Part shown: positions 35,382 to 44,399 of the stretch, in pieces
Layout: each line of letters starts with the position of its first letter
Numbering within the stretch: the first letter of the stretch is position 1
Origin: VXRJ01 sp965246995
GTDB lineage: Bacteria > Acidobacteriota > Vicinamibacteria > Vicinamibacterales > UBA8438
NCBI GenBank assembly: GCA_965246995.1
Contig: OZ252008.1
Coordinates: 992,001 to 1,056,000, forward strand
Reading direction: 5' to 3'
Length of the DNA stretch: 64,000 bases
The notes under the pieces: model-generated
Seen by the model: the letters and a program-made list of their open reading frames with translations, nothing else
Database searches by the model: none
What the model was told of the DNA's origin: nothing
Program-made: the position numbers and the translations under genes

Positions 35382-36803
35382 TTACGCCCGGGCTGGACCG
35401 ATGTCGACGGCGATGTCGCGCCACTTGCCCTGGTGGAAGCGGACTACGCTCAGCGCGGCGCGGACGACGTGACCCAGGACGATGGCCAGCCAGATATCGG
35501 ACGCCTCCAGCCCGCGCGTCGCCTGGAGGTACGTGCAGAGGCCAATCGGCACGATTACCTGCGAGATGATCGAGATGTAGAGCGGGCTGCGCGTATCGCC
35601 GGTCCCCTGCAGGCTGCCGGTGTAGACCAGCGCAACCGTGACGAACAGGCCGGAGACGGACAGGTACGCCAGCAATTCACGTCCGAGTTCGAGCGCCGGT
35701 CCGCTGGTCATCCCGAAGACGGCGAGCAGTGGAGCCGGGAAGGCCAGGAACGCCGCGCCGACCAGCGCCGCGCCGCTCACGCCGATGCAGGAAGCGACCA
35801 CGGCGGCGCGCCTGCTGCGTTCGGGATGTCCGGCGCCCAGGTTCTGCCCCGCTACCGCTGCCGCGGCGCCCATCAGGCCGACCGATGTCCAGGTGATCAG
35901 CGCGAAGAGCTGCGTGTAGCCCACCGCATAGGCCGCTTGCGCCTCCGCGCTCTGCGCGAGCGATCCGACGAAGCGGAGCAGCAGCAGACCGGCGATGTTC
36001 ATCACGACCCCCTGGAACCCGGTCGGCAGGCCGAAGCGGAACAGCTCGCGGATGATCTGCCAGTCGGGTGCGAACGACATCCTCCAGGAGAAACGGATCA
36101 CCAGACGATCCGAAAAGAGCAGCCAGATGAACACGAGCGCCGTGAGGCCGGTCGCAATCGCCGTGCCCATCGCCGCGCCGGTCGTGCCGAACGCCGGGAT
36201 CGGGCCGAACCCGCCAATCAGGATGACGTTCAGCACGATGTTCAGCACGGTCATCACCGCGCCGAGCCGAAGCGGTGTCCGGGCGTCGCCCGCCGAGCGG
36301 AGCGCGCCGCTCATCATGAAGAAGATCAGCATGCCGATGCTGAAAACGAACATGATCCGGAGGTACGACAGCGCTTCCGCCTGCACTTCCGGCGCGGCGT
36401 TCACCAGGTCGAGCAGCGCCGGCGCCATGAAGTAACCGAACGGTGCAAGGAGCAGGAGCGACATCAGGACCGCCGCGAGAAACGCCTGGTAGACGACGCG
36501 GTTCACCTTCTCGGGATCGTTCGCGCCGGCGAAACGGGCAACCAGCACACCCATCCCGGTGAACACGGAGGCGACGAACACGATCACCAGAATGAATATC
36601 TGCGTGCTCACGCCTATGGCCGCATTGCCGATATGGCCAACGACGTTCCCGACCATCGCCTGATCGATGATTCCCTGCATCCCGCCGATGATGTTCTGCA
36701 GCATCGTGGGCCAGGCGATCCGCCACACCGCCCGGGGAAGCGGACCCTCGATAATTGCGCGATCAAACGGTCTTTGGGGTCGGCCCTTGTCGCTTTCGCT
36801 CAT
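35382..36803 (-). CDS. MATE-family efflux transporter
   Basis: This 473-aa protein has twelve hydrophobic segments arranged as two similar halves, as in MATE (NorM-like) cation-coupled multidrug exporters. The start of the first half (PRAVWRIAWPTMLQNIIGGM) and the recurrent second-half motif (FRFGLPTGFQGVVMNIAGLL) are family-typical. It would export cationic or amphipathic compounds with Na+ or H+. It is the first gene of a three-gene minus-strand run with the PLP enzyme and the GNAT acetyltransferase, and diverges from the Nudix gene. The substrate is unknown. Confidence 0.92.
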   Translation of the reverse strand: MSESDKGRPQRPFDRAIIEGPLPRAVWRIAWPTMLQNIIGGMQGIIDQAMVGNVVGHIGNAAIGVSTQIFILVIVFVASVFTGMGVLVARFAGANDPEKVNRVVYQAFLAAVLMSLLLLAPFGYFMAPALLDLVNAAPEVQAEALSYLRIMFVFSIGMLIFFMMSGALRSAGDARTPLRLGAVMTVLNIVLNVILIGGFGPIPAFGTTGAAMGTAIATGLTALVFIWLLFSDRLVIRFSWRMSFAPDWQIIRELFRFGLPTGFQGVVMNIAGLLLLRFVGSLAQSAEAQAAYAVGYTQLFALITWTSVGLMGAAAAVAGQNLGAGHPERSRRAAVVASCIGVSGAALVGAAFLAFPAPLLAVFGMTSGPALELGRELLAYLSVSGLFVTVALVYTGSLQGTGDTRSPLYISIISQVIVPIGLCTYLQATRGLEASDIWLAIVLGHVVRAALSVVRFHQGKWRDIAVDIGPARA

Positions 36804-36834
36804 CGCCAGGGAGGGAGGTCGTCGCGGGCCGCAG

Positions 36835-36840
36835 TAAGAT
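36835..36840 (+). promoter_or_regulatory. -10 box for a near-leaderless Nudix transcript
   Basis: TAAGAT lies 12 bases before the GTG start at 36853. With initiation about 7 bases downstream of the box, the leader would be only about 6 bases. No strong -35 is seen. Confidence 0.35.
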
Positions 36841-36852
36841 GAACGTCCTACC

Positions 36853-37509
36853 GTGCCGGTCGAATCTCCGCCACTCTATCAGATCGCCGCGCGCCTACAG
36901 GAAACCGGCCGCACCCCGCTGACGGGGCTGGACGCGCACGCCCTGCTGGCGCCGAAGCCCATCCGGCACGGCTGGCGGCCGGGCGAGATCCCGAACGACG
37001 CCAGGGCAGCCGCCGCGCTGGTGCTGCTCTACCTTCAGGATGACGCACCGCATGTTCTGTTGACCGTCCGCGACGGACGGCTACCACGGCATGCCGGACA
37101 GGTGTCGTTCCCGGGCGGCCTGATCGACCCGGACGAGACGGTCCGCGAAGCGGCATTGCGCGAGACATTCGAGGAGGCGGGAATCGACGGCGCGGCGGTC
37201 GAGCTCGTGGGCGATCTGACGCCGATTTACATCAATGTGAGTGGTTACGTGCTCCATCCTGTCGCCGGCGTGCTCGACCACGTGCCCGCCATGCGGCGCG
37301 AGGCGGCGGAGGTGGCGCGTCTGCTGCCCGTGGCGCTCCATGAGATCGCCGATCCCGACAACCTCCGGCTCGGCGTCCGCTGGCGAGACCAACGTTGGTT
37401 CGACGTGCCGTACTTTGCGCTGCGCAACGAGCGGGTCTGGGGCGCGACGGCTATGGTGCTGGGCGAACTGCTGGCGCTGCTCGGTCTCGGGCCGCGCGAT
37501 CCGTGGTGA
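36853..37509 (+). CDS. Nudix hydrolase, CoA pyrophosphatase-like
   Basis: This is a 218-aa enzyme starting at GTG. The Nudix box GX5EX7REUXEEXGU is complete across GGLIDPDETVREAALRETFE and EAGI. The preceding motif LLTVRDGRLPRHAGQVSFPG matches the NuCoA signature (LTxRxxxLxxHxGQxxFPGG) of CoA pyrophosphatases, which cleave CoA or acyl-CoA to 3',5'-ADP and phosphopantetheine. It diverges from the MATE gene and precedes the topoisomerase genes by 99 bases. Confidence 0.9.
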   Translation: MPVESPPLYQIAARLQETGRTPLTGLDAHALLAPKPIRHGWRPGEIPNDARAAAALVLLYLQDDAPHVLLTVRDGRLPRHAGQVSFPGGLIDPDETVREAALRETFEEAGIDGAAVELVGDLTPIYINVSGYVLHPVAGVLDHVPAMRREAAEVARLLPVALHEIADPDNLRLGVRWRDQRWFDVPYFALRNERVWGATAMVLGELLALLGLGPRDPW

Positions 37510-37608
37510 CGGCCGGGCGGTAACCGTGTCCCGTCCGCCCCGCGCAGATTGGCACAGAATTTCACGGATCGTCCGATAAGAGATACCGGAAGTAGAGAGG
37601 CGAGTCCG

Positions 37609-40053
37609 ATGGCGAAATCGACCAGCAAGGGGGAGGGCGGCGGGCGCCCGCCCTCGGGCAGGAGACGGGAACGGGAAACGCCGTTGCTCGACGCGGCGGC
37701 AGGCGGCATCGACGTCCTCGCCCGCCGGGGCGGCGGCGACGAGGTTGTGAGCTTGGACGCCGCAGCCGAATCGCGCTACCTCAACTACGCACTCTCGGTC
37801 ATCACGTCGCGGGCGCTGCCCGACGTGCGCGACGGACTGAAGCCGGTGCAGCGGCGGATCCTCTACACGATGTGGCAGCAGCGGCTCCGCGCGGACGCGA
37901 AGCCGCGCAAGTGCGCCAAGGTGGTGGGCGACGTGATGGGGAGCTACCACCCGCATGGCGACACCGCGATCTACGACACGCTGGTCCGGATGGCGCAGCC
38001 GTTCACGCTGCGCGCGCCACTGGTCGATGGATCCGGCAACTTCGGGTCGCTCGACGGCGACGGCGCCGCCGCGATGCGCTACACCGAGTGCCGACTGGCC
38101 CCGATCAGCGCCGAACTGCTGGCGGAGATCGATCAGGATACGGTCCCGTTCCAGCCGAACTACGACGGCACGAAGCAGGAACCGGTCGTGCTGCCAGCAC
38201 GCATGCCGAACCTGCTGGTAAACGGCGCGACCGGCATCGCGGTCGGGATGGCGACCAACATCCCGCCGCACAACCTGGGTGAAGTGTCGACGGCGCTCGT
38301 GAAGCTCCTCGACAACGACCTGCACCTCAGCAACGCGGAACTGGCACGCTACGTGACCGGGCCCGACTTTCCCACCGGCGGCACGCTCGTGAACACGGTC
38401 GAGGAGTTGCGGCAGATCTACGAGAGCGGCAGCGGCACGGTGCGGATTCGTGCGACGTGGGAACTGGGGAAATCGTTCCGATCGTCGAAAACCATCCACA
38501 TTACATCGGTGCCGTACGGCGTCAACAAGGCGCAACTGGTCGAGCGGATCGCCGAGGTGGTGATCGGCCGGAAGTTGCCGCAACTGCTCGACGTGAAGGA
38601 TGTCTCGACCGACGACGTCCGGATTGAGCTGGAGCTGAAGCGGGACGCCGACGAACGGAAGGTGATGGCGTATCTCTTCCGGCAGACGCCACTGCAGTCC
38701 ACCTTCCCGGTGAACCTGACCTGCCTCGTGCCGACCGAGCAGCCTGGCGTCGGGCGGCCCGAGCGGCTCGGTCTGCTCGATGTGCTCCTGCACTTCCTCC
38801 GGTTCCGCCTGGAGGTCGTGACCCGCCGGCTGGAGCACGAACTGGCCGCGCTCAGGAAGCGGATCCATCTGCTCGAGGGATTTGCGCTGGTCTTCGACGC
38901 GCTGGACGAGATCCTCCGGCTGATCCGGCGTTCGAACGGGAAAGCGGACGCGGCGGCGCGCATCATGGAGCGGTTCCCCCTCGACGCCGAGCAGACCGAT
39001 GGGATCCTCGAACTGAAGATCTACCGGCTCGCGCGGCTCGAGATCCTGCTGATTCGGGACGAACTGAGGGAGAAGCGAGCGCGGGCGGAAACCATCAGCA
39101 CCCAGCTCCGCGACGAGGATAGCCGCTGGGCGATCGTCCGGGAAGAGCTGGTCGAGGTGCAGGAGACGTACGGCGACCCGGCGGGGAACCCGCGCCGGAC
39201 CCGGATCGCGGAGCCGGACGACACCGAGGTAACGTACAGCGCGGACGATCTGATCGTCGACGAGAATGCCGTTGTCCTGGTCTCCCGCGACGGTTGGGTG
39301 AAGCGGCAGCGGGAAGTGAAGGATCCGGCGGCGACTCGCCTGCGCGAGGGGGACGCCCTGCTCGCTGCGGTCGCTGGCAGCACCCGCGCGGTAATGGTCT
39401 GCTTCACCAACTTCGGCGTGGCGTACTCGGGCCGACTGATCGACATTCCGGCGACCACCGGCTACGGCGAGCCGATTCAGCGTCTCTTCAAGCTGAAGGA
39501 TGGCGAGCGGGTGGTGGCCGCGCTCAGTCTGGACCCGCGCGTCACGCGCGGCATTGCCGAAACGCCCGGCCGGCCCGAACCCCGGACGCACGGGGTCGCC
39601 GTCACCTCCGACGGTTACAGCCTCCGGTTCAGCTTCGAGCCGCTCGCCGAGCCGGGCACGCGGGCTGGCCGGAAGTTCGCGCGGCCAGCGGCCGGCGTCG
39701 AAGTCGTGGGCGTTGCTGCAATCAGCGGAAACGAGGTGATGATCGTCGCCACCCGCCAGGGGCGCGCCATCCTCTGCCCGGCTGACGAGATCAACTTCCT
39801 GTCGGGTCCCGGCAGGGGCGTGCAGTTGATCAAGCTGGCCAAGGGCGTCGATCAGGTGATCGGATTCGTCGCGTCGGTCGGAGACCGTGACCTCCTGACG
39901 GTCGAGACGAACCGCGGCGCCGAACAGACGATAAGCACGGCGAAGTACGAGGTCATGAGCCGCGGCGGGAAGGGACGCGAGTTGATGCAGCGCGGCGGCT
40001 TTACCCGGATCGTCCCGCGACCGGTGAAGGTGCCGGTATTGAACGGGAGCTGA
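37609..40053 (+). CDS. parC: DNA topoisomerase IV subunit A (type IIA A-subunit)
   Basis: This 814-aa protein has the breakage-reunion domain of GyrA/ParC (SRYLNYALSVITSRALPDVR, DGLKPVQRRIL, MGSYHPHGDTAIYD) with the catalytic tyrosine in AAMRYTECRLAPI. A C-terminal beta-pinwheel follows. A late SRGGKGRELM resembles a degraded GyrA box (QRRGGKG), so it may retain some wrapping ability. ParC is preferred over GyrA because the neighbour is ParE-like and the GyrA box is not canonical. GAGAGG lies 8 bases before the ATG. It forms an operon with parE, 8 bases apart. Confidence 0.88.
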   Translation: MAKSTSKGEGGGRPPSGRRRERETPLLDAAAGGIDVLARRGGGDEVVSLDAAAESRYLNYALSVITSRALPDVRDGLKPVQRRILYTMWQQRLRADAKPRKCAKVVGDVMGSYHPHGDTAIYDTLVRMAQPFTLRAPLVDGSGNFGSLDGDGAAAMRYTECRLAPISAELLAEIDQDTVPFQPNYDGTKQEPVVLPARMPNLLVNGATGIAVGMATNIPPHNLGEVSTALVKLLDNDLHLSNAELARYVTGPDFPTGGTLVNTVEELRQIYESGSGTVRIRATWELGKSFRSSKTIHITSVPYGVNKAQLVERIAEVVIGRKLPQLLDVKDVSTDDVRIELELKRDADERKVMAYLFRQTPLQSTFPVNLTCLVPTEQPGVGRPERLGLLDVLLHFLRFRLEVVTRRLEHELAALRKRIHLLEGFALVFDALDEILRLIRRSNGKADAAARIMERFPLDAEQTDGILELKIYRLARLEILLIRDELREKRARAETISTQLRDEDSRWAIVREELVEVQETYGDPAGNPRRTRIAEPDDTEVTYSADDLIVDENAVVLVSRDGWVKRQREVKDPAATRLREGDALLAAVAGSTRAVMVCFTNFGVAYSGRLIDIPATTGYGEPIQRLFKLKDGERVVAALSLDPRVTRGIAETPGRPEPRTHGVAVTSDGYSLRFSFEPLAEPGTRAGRKFARPAAGVEVVGVAAISGNEVMIVATRQGRAILCPADEINFLSGPGRGVQLIKLAKGVDQVIGFVASVGDRDLLTVETNRGAEQTISTAKYEVMSRGGKGRELMQRGGFTRIVPRPVKVPVLNGS

Positions 40054-40061
40054 TTGGACGC

Positions 40062-42017
40062 GTGGTACACTTCAGATCCCGCCTTAGAACAGACAGGATC
40101 GTGGCACAGTCATACACCGCGAAGGACATCACGGTTCTCGAAGGCCTCGCTCCGGTCCGAAAGCGGCCCGGCATGTACATCGGCGGGGTCGGATCCGCCG
40201 GGCTGCACCACCTGGTCTGGGAGATCTTCGATAACGCGGTCGACGAGGCCATGAACGGTTTCGCCACGCAGGTCCGGTTGACCCTGCATGGCGGCGGCTC
40301 GTCGGTCACCGTCACGGATGACGGCCGCGGCATCCCGGTCGATCAGCACCGGGAAAGCCGCAAGGGCGCACTCGAGGTGATCTTCACCACGCTGCACGCT
40401 GGCGGAAAGTTCGAGAACCAGACCTACCGGACCGCCGGCGGCCTGCACGGCGTCGGTGCGAGTGTCGTCAACGCACTGTCGGAGGAACTGGTTGCGGAGT
40501 CGAAGCGGGAGGGCGGAGTCTGGCGGCAGACGTTCCGGCGCGGCAAGCCGACCGGTCCGATCACGATGGTGAAGGCGGCTCGCGGCTCCGGCACGACCAT
40601 CCGCTTCCGGCCCGATCCGCGCATCTTCCCCAGGACGACGTTCGACGCGTCGCTGCTGCGGGAGAGGATGGAGGTTGCAAGTTACCTCCACGGCGGCGTC
40701 GAGTTCGTCTTCGAGGACGAGGCCCGACGCACCAGGGAGACTTTCCGTCACGAAGACGGCCTGCCTGACTACCTCGACCGTATCGTCAAGGAGCGGGGCG
40801 CCGCACCGGTGCACGACAGCGGGTTCTTCCTGTCGAAGGAGCATGCCGAGAGCGGGACCCGGATCGAGGTGGTGCTGCAGTGGACGGAAGCGACCGACGA
40901 GCAGGTCCGCAGTTACGTCAACGGCATCCCGACCGGTTCGGGGGGCACGCACGAAACCGGTCTGCGCGCCGGCCTGGGCAAGGCGGTCCGCAACTTCATC
41001 GAGACGCACAACCTGACGCCGAAGGGAGTGACGCTCACCGCTGACGACATCCGGGAGGGACTTGCCGGCGTGATCAGCGTCTTCATGACCAACCCCCAGT
41101 TTCAGGGCCAGACGAAAGATCGACTGAACAACCCGGAACTGGTTCAGGTGATTGACGGCGCGATCCGGCCCGCGCTGGAGCACTGGCTGAACCACAACAT
41201 CAGCCTGGCCGAGGCGATCGTCGCGCGGATCATCCTGGCCGCGCGCGCGCGTCAGGCGAGCCGCGCCGCGCAACAGTCGGTCTCGCGCAAGAGCGCGACT
41301 TCCAACCGGTTGAACCTGCCAGGCAAACTGAGCGACTGCACCGGCAACGCCCGCGGCGAGAGCGAACTGTTCATCGTCGAGGGGGACTCGGCGGGCGGCT
41401 CGGCAAAGCAGGGACGCGACCGGACCCGGCAGGCGATCCTGCCACTGCGCGGCAAGGTCCTGAACGTCGAGAGCGCACCCACTTCAAAGGTGCTCGAGAA
41501 CAAGGAGCTGACCGACGTCGTCACCGCCCTCGGTTGCGGCCTCGGCAAGACCTTCGACATCACCAGATTGCGCTACGACCGGATCATCATCCTGGCCGAC
41601 GCCGACTCCGACGGCAATCACATCGCGACGCTGCTCCTCACTTTCTTCTACCGCTTCCTCCCGAAACTGATCGCTTACGGCAAGATCTACCTGGGCCAGC
41701 CACCGCTCTACCGGGTCGATATCGGCAAGAAGACCTACTGGGCGCTCGACGACGCGCACCGCGACGCGATCGTCAACGCGCACACCAACGGCCGGGGCAC
41801 CCCCGAGATCACGCGCTTCAAGGGACTCGGCGAGATGATGCCCAAGGTGCTCTGGGAAACGACGCTCAACCCCGAGACCCGCCGCCTCCTCAGAGTCGCC
41901 ATCGAAGACCAGATCCGCACCGACCGGGTCATCAGCAACCTGATGGGGAAGGACCCGTCGGCCCGCTTCCGCTTCATCAAGGACCGGGCTGACGAAGCCC
42001 TCGACCTCGACGTCTAG
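40062..42017 (+). CDS. parE: DNA topoisomerase IV subunit B
   Basis: This is the ATPase subunit of topoisomerase IV, 651 aa, the compact ParE size. GHKL ATPase motifs are clear: EIFDNAVDEAMNG, VTDDGRGIPVD, TAGGLHGVGASVVNALS. The transducer and TOPRIM regions follow (ELFIVEGDSAGGSAKQGRDR, LADADSDGNHIATLLL; the common form is DADVDGSHI). The start may be GTG 40062 or, closer to the usual ParE N-terminus, GTG 40101 (VAQSYTAKDITVLEGL). The TAG stop shares a CTAG with the opposing lipoate-ligase stop, and a REP-like hairpin follows at 42030. Confidence 0.9.
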   Translation: MVHFRSRLRTDRIVAQSYTAKDITVLEGLAPVRKRPGMYIGGVGSAGLHHLVWEIFDNAVDEAMNGFATQVRLTLHGGGSSVTVTDDGRGIPVDQHRESRKGALEVIFTTLHAGGKFENQTYRTAGGLHGVGASVVNALSEELVAESKREGGVWRQTFRRGKPTGPITMVKAARGSGTTIRFRPDPRIFPRTTFDASLLRERMEVASYLHGGVEFVFEDEARRTRETFRHEDGLPDYLDRIVKERGAAPVHDSGFFLSKEHAESGTRIEVVLQWTEATDEQVRSYVNGIPTGSGGTHETGLRAGLGKAVRNFIETHNLTPKGVTLTADDIREGLAGVISVFMTNPQFQGQTKDRLNNPELVQVIDGAIRPALEHWLNHNISLAEAIVARIILAARARQASRAAQQSVSRKSATSNRLNLPGKLSDCTGNARGESELFIVEGDSAGGSAKQGRDRTRQAILPLRGKVLNVESAPTSKVLENKELTDVVTALGCGLGKTFDITRLRYDRIIILADADSDGNHIATLLLTFFYRFLPKLIAYGKIYLGQPPLYRVDIGKKTYWALDDAHRDAIVNAHTNGRGTPEITRFKGLGEMMPKVLWETTLNPETRRLLRVAIEDQIRTDRVISNLMGKDPSARFRFIKDRADEALDLDV

Positions 42018-42712
42018 CGCGCCCTTTGTGGTGCGCCGGCGTCCACGCCGGCATCCGTTCGACCCTCGATCGCCGCCGGCAACTGCTGGAGGCGGGAAAC
42101 GAGGTCCGTCCGGGCAAGGGGGACATTGGCGACAAAGTCCCTGTGCGGACGGGCGCCGCGCCACGCCGGCCACGTCGGCGGTTCCGGCAGCAGGGCATCG
42201 ATCAGCGGGAGGTCGAAGTCATAGAGGATGGTGCCGTGGTGAAGAAGGGTGTGGCGGAGGCGCCGTTGCGCGTGGCCGGCGAATTTGCGGTGGTGCAGCG
42301 CGAGGTCGGTCGCATGGATCGTGATGCCTGGCAGGGCTAGCGCTTCCGCGAGCGCCCCGAGGAGCATTTGGTAGCTGTGGGTAACCACGGCAAGGCCGGG
42401 ACGCGCATCGAGGGAGAGGATCAGAGCGATGTTGAGACAGCCGGGGCCGAGGACGACGGCCCCGCCTCCGGAATCGCGGCGGAGGAGGGGAATCCCGGAG
42501 GAGGCGCACACCGCGGGTCTCGCCCAGGCGTCGGCAGCGCCGTTCCGGGGAAGCACCACGGCGGACGTGGCGGATTCCCAAAGGAGGACCTGCTCCGGCG
42601 GCTGTCTGGCCGGCGGCGCACCCCGGGGCGCTGCGTCATGCGCGTAGAGGGTCGCCAGTTCCTGGTGGATGCCGTTGCCGGGAGGCAGCACCCCGAGGTC
42701 GGTCAGTTCCAT
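42014..42712 (-). CDS. Lipoate-protein ligase A family protein
   Basis: This 232-aa member of the biotin/lipoate ligase fold would attach lipoate (or octanoate) to a carrier lysine. The family motifs are intact: RRDSGGGAVVLGPGCLN (lipoyl-AMP site) and HRKFAGHAQRR with the catalytic lysine K143. The C-terminal accessory domain of E. coli LplA is absent, as in many short LplA/LipM forms. It lies 32 bases from, and diverges from, an operon that encodes a GcvH-like lipoyl carrier and no other lipoyl enzyme, so that carrier is its likely substrate. It converges with parE, sharing a CTAG at the stops. Confidence 0.88.
   Translation of the reverse strand: MELTDLGVLPPGNGIHQELATLYAHDAAPRGAPPARQPPEQVLLWESATSAVVLPRNGAADAWARPAVCASSGIPLLRRDSGGGAVVLGPGCLNIALILSLDARPGLAVVTHSYQMLLGALAEALALPGITIHATDLALHHRKFAGHAQRRLRHTLLHHGTILYDFDLPLIDALLPEPPTWPAWRGARPHRDFVANVPLARTDLVSRLQQLPAAIEGRTDAGVDAGAPQRAR
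42030..42052. repeat. REP-like GC hairpin after parE (inside the lplA-like 3' end)
   Basis: GGTGCGCCGGC begins at 42030, the same 11-mer found twice after the propeller operon at 14921 and 14934. GCCGGCGT (42035-42042) pairs with ACGCCGGC (42045-42052). It follows the parE stop by 12 bases and may terminate parE transcription while coding the C-terminus of the opposing gene. Confidence 0.5.
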
Positions 42713-42724
42713 GGGGGCTGGCGG

Positions 42725-42730
42725 TACAAT
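42725..42730 (+). promoter_or_regulatory. -10 box for the sulfur/lipoyl/terpenoid operon
   Basis: TACAAT lies 14 bases before the GTG of the cysteine desulfurase, within the 32-base spacer shared with the divergent lipoate ligase. No clear -35. Divergent control of ligase and operon from one short spacer is plausible. Confidence 0.4.
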
Positions 42731-42744
42731 CCGGACACGAGACG

Positions 42745-43917
42745 GTGACTGATTCTTTTGCGACGGTACGGACCGAGGCAGTCTATCTGGATTGCGCCGC
42801 GACCTGCCCGCTGGAACCGCGGGTGGCGGCGGAGTTGCGCCGCTTCTCGGAAGTGCAGTTCGGAAACGCAGGAAGTCGGACGCACGACTTCGGACGGCTG
42901 GCGCGGCAGGCGGTCGAACGGGCGCGGGCGCACGTTGCGCGCGTTGTGGACGCGGGACGCAACGAGGTGGTGTTCACCAGCGGAGCGACCGAGGCGAACA
43001 ACCTGGCGATCCTCGGCCTCGAGGCGTTCGGGCGAGCACATGGACGCACGCACCTGATCAGCACACAGATCGAGCACCACGCCGTGCTGGAACCGTTGCG
43101 CGTCCTCGCCGAGCGTGGCTTCGAGCTCACGCTGATCAAGCCGGAGCCGGGCGGCTGGGTGGATGCCGACCGTGTCAGGGCGGCGGTCCGGCCCGACACA
43201 TTGCTCGTCTCCGTGATGCAGGTGAACAACGAGACCGGCGTCGCGCAACCGGTCGATGCAATCGCTGATCGGCTGTCCGATGACGGCGCAGGCGCGTTCT
43301 TCCACGTCGACGCGGCGCAGGGTTTCGGCAAGGCGATCGATCCGTTGCGCCACAAGCGGATTGATCTGATCAGCATCAGCGGGCACAAGATCTGCGGACC
43401 GAAAGGGATCGGCGCATTGATCGCCCGTCGGCGAGGCAACCGGAAGCCACCGGTAGCGCCGCTGCTGTATGGCGGCGGACAGGAAATGGGATTGCGGCCC
43501 GGCACGCTGCCGGTCGCGCTGATCGCGGCATTCGGCCGGGCCGCGGAACTCGCCCTCGACGAGCAGGGCGCGCGCCACGCCGCGGCGACGGCATTCGAAC
43601 GATGCCTGCTCGACGGCCTCGCCTCGCTCGCGCCACGGCTGAACGGCGACGGAAACCGGCGGATCCCGTACATCCTGAACCTCTCAATCCCGGGCTGGAA
43701 CAAGGAAACGCTCATCGAGGCCTGGGAGCCGTTCGTCGCCATCTCGGACGGCGCCGCGTGCACCTCGCAGTCGTACACCTGCAGCCATGTCCTGGCGGCG
43801 ATGGAGATTGGCGGAGAGGCGGAAGCCGGGGCCATCCGTCTGTCGTGGTGTCATCTGACCGAAACGCCCGACACGGCGGCGATGGTGCGAGCGATCGACG
43901 CGGGCAGAACGTCATGA
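42745..43917 (+). CDS. Cysteine desulfurase (IscS/NifS/DndA type)
   Basis: This is a 390-aa PLP enzyme that takes sulfur from cysteine as a persulfide. The PLP lysine is K215 in ISISGHKICGPKG, the substrate cysteine C339 in AISDGAACTSQSYTCSHVL, and the histidine stack is in TQIEHHAVLE. A second cysteine (C346) seven residues on is unusual. The SDGAACTSQSY loop recalls desulfurases dedicated to special pathways (such as DndA) more than housekeeping IscS. The GTG start is preceded by a TACAAT box. Its stop overlaps the lipoyl-carrier gene as ATGA, so the two proteins are made together; sulfur transfer between them is inferred. Confidence 0.92.
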   Translation: MTDSFATVRTEAVYLDCAATCPLEPRVAAELRRFSEVQFGNAGSRTHDFGRLARQAVERARAHVARVVDAGRNEVVFTSGATEANNLAILGLEAFGRAHGRTHLISTQIEHHAVLEPLRVLAERGFELTLIKPEPGGWVDADRVRAAVRPDTLLVSVMQVNNETGVAQPVDAIADRLSDDGAGAFFHVDAAQGFGKAIDPLRHKRIDLISISGHKICGPKGIGALIARRRGNRKPPVAPLLYGGGQEMGLRPGTLPVALIAAFGRAAELALDEQGARHAAATAFERCLLDGLASLAPRLNGDGNRRIPYILNLSIPGWNKETLIEAWEPFVAISDGAACTSQSYTCSHVLAAMEIGGEAEAGAIRLSWCHLTETPDTAAMVRAIDAGRTS

Positions 43918-44399
43918 CGGGACGGCGCCCCGCGGGGGAGATGCTGCGCTACAAGCGGTCCCGCTTCGCCGCGCGCCTCCCGAAGCACTACCGCTACACC
44001 CGCGCCCACTACTGGCTCCATCGGGAGCGCGAAGGCGGCCCCTGGCGTATCGGGCTCACCACGTTCGCCACACGGATGCTGGGTGACCTAGTAGAATGCA
44101 ATCTGACGTTGACGCCGGGCGACCCGGTGGCGGTCGGCCAGCAGATCGGCGCCATCGAAGGGTTCAAGGCGATTTCTGACCTCTACGCCGTTGCGGAGGG
44201 GCGCTTCGCCGGAGCGAACAGAACACTCGATATGGATATCACGCTGGTGGAATCGGCCCCCTTCGGCGACGGCTGGCTCTATGCGGTCGACGGCGCCGCC
44301 GACCCGGAGAGTCTCGACGTGGAGGGGTACGTCTCGGTGCTCGACGCCACGATCGACCGGATGCTGGCGGCCCGGGGCGAAGGCGATCCCGATGCCTGA
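43914..44399 (+). CDS. GcvH-like lipoyl carrier protein
   Basis: This 161-aa protein has the glycine-cleavage H fold: WRIGLTTFATRMLGDLVECN, then the lipoyl hairpin IEGFKAISDLYAVAEGRFAG with the modifiable lysine K85, then FGDGWLYAV. The first 35 residues are a basic extension (RYKRSRFAARLPKHYRYTRA) absent from ordinary GcvH. No glycine-cleavage P, T or L genes are nearby. The partners are a cysteine desulfurase, a CobW GTPase, Fe-S proteins and a lipoate ligase, so a dedicated carrier role (sulfur, as for LbpA in the sHdr pathway, or a C1/N unit) is more likely than glycine cleavage. It overlaps both neighbours (4 and 8 bp). Confidence 0.88.
   Translation: MTGRRPAGEMLRYKRSRFAARLPKHYRYTRAHYWLHREREGGPWRIGLTTFATRMLGDLVECNLTLTPGDPVAVGQQIGAIEGFKAISDLYAVAEGRFAGANRTLDMDITLVESAPFGDGWLYAVDGAADPESLDVEGYVSVLDATIDRMLAARGEGDPDA

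Noticed and set aside
35358..36842. A 494-codon plus-strand frame opposite the MATE gene
   Set aside because: It is His/Arg/Glu/Gln-rich without hydrophobic or conserved segments; the MATE transporter is certain.
43914..44399. Glycine cleavage system locus
   Set aside because: Only an H-like protein is present; P, T and lipoamide dehydrogenase genes are absent from the window.
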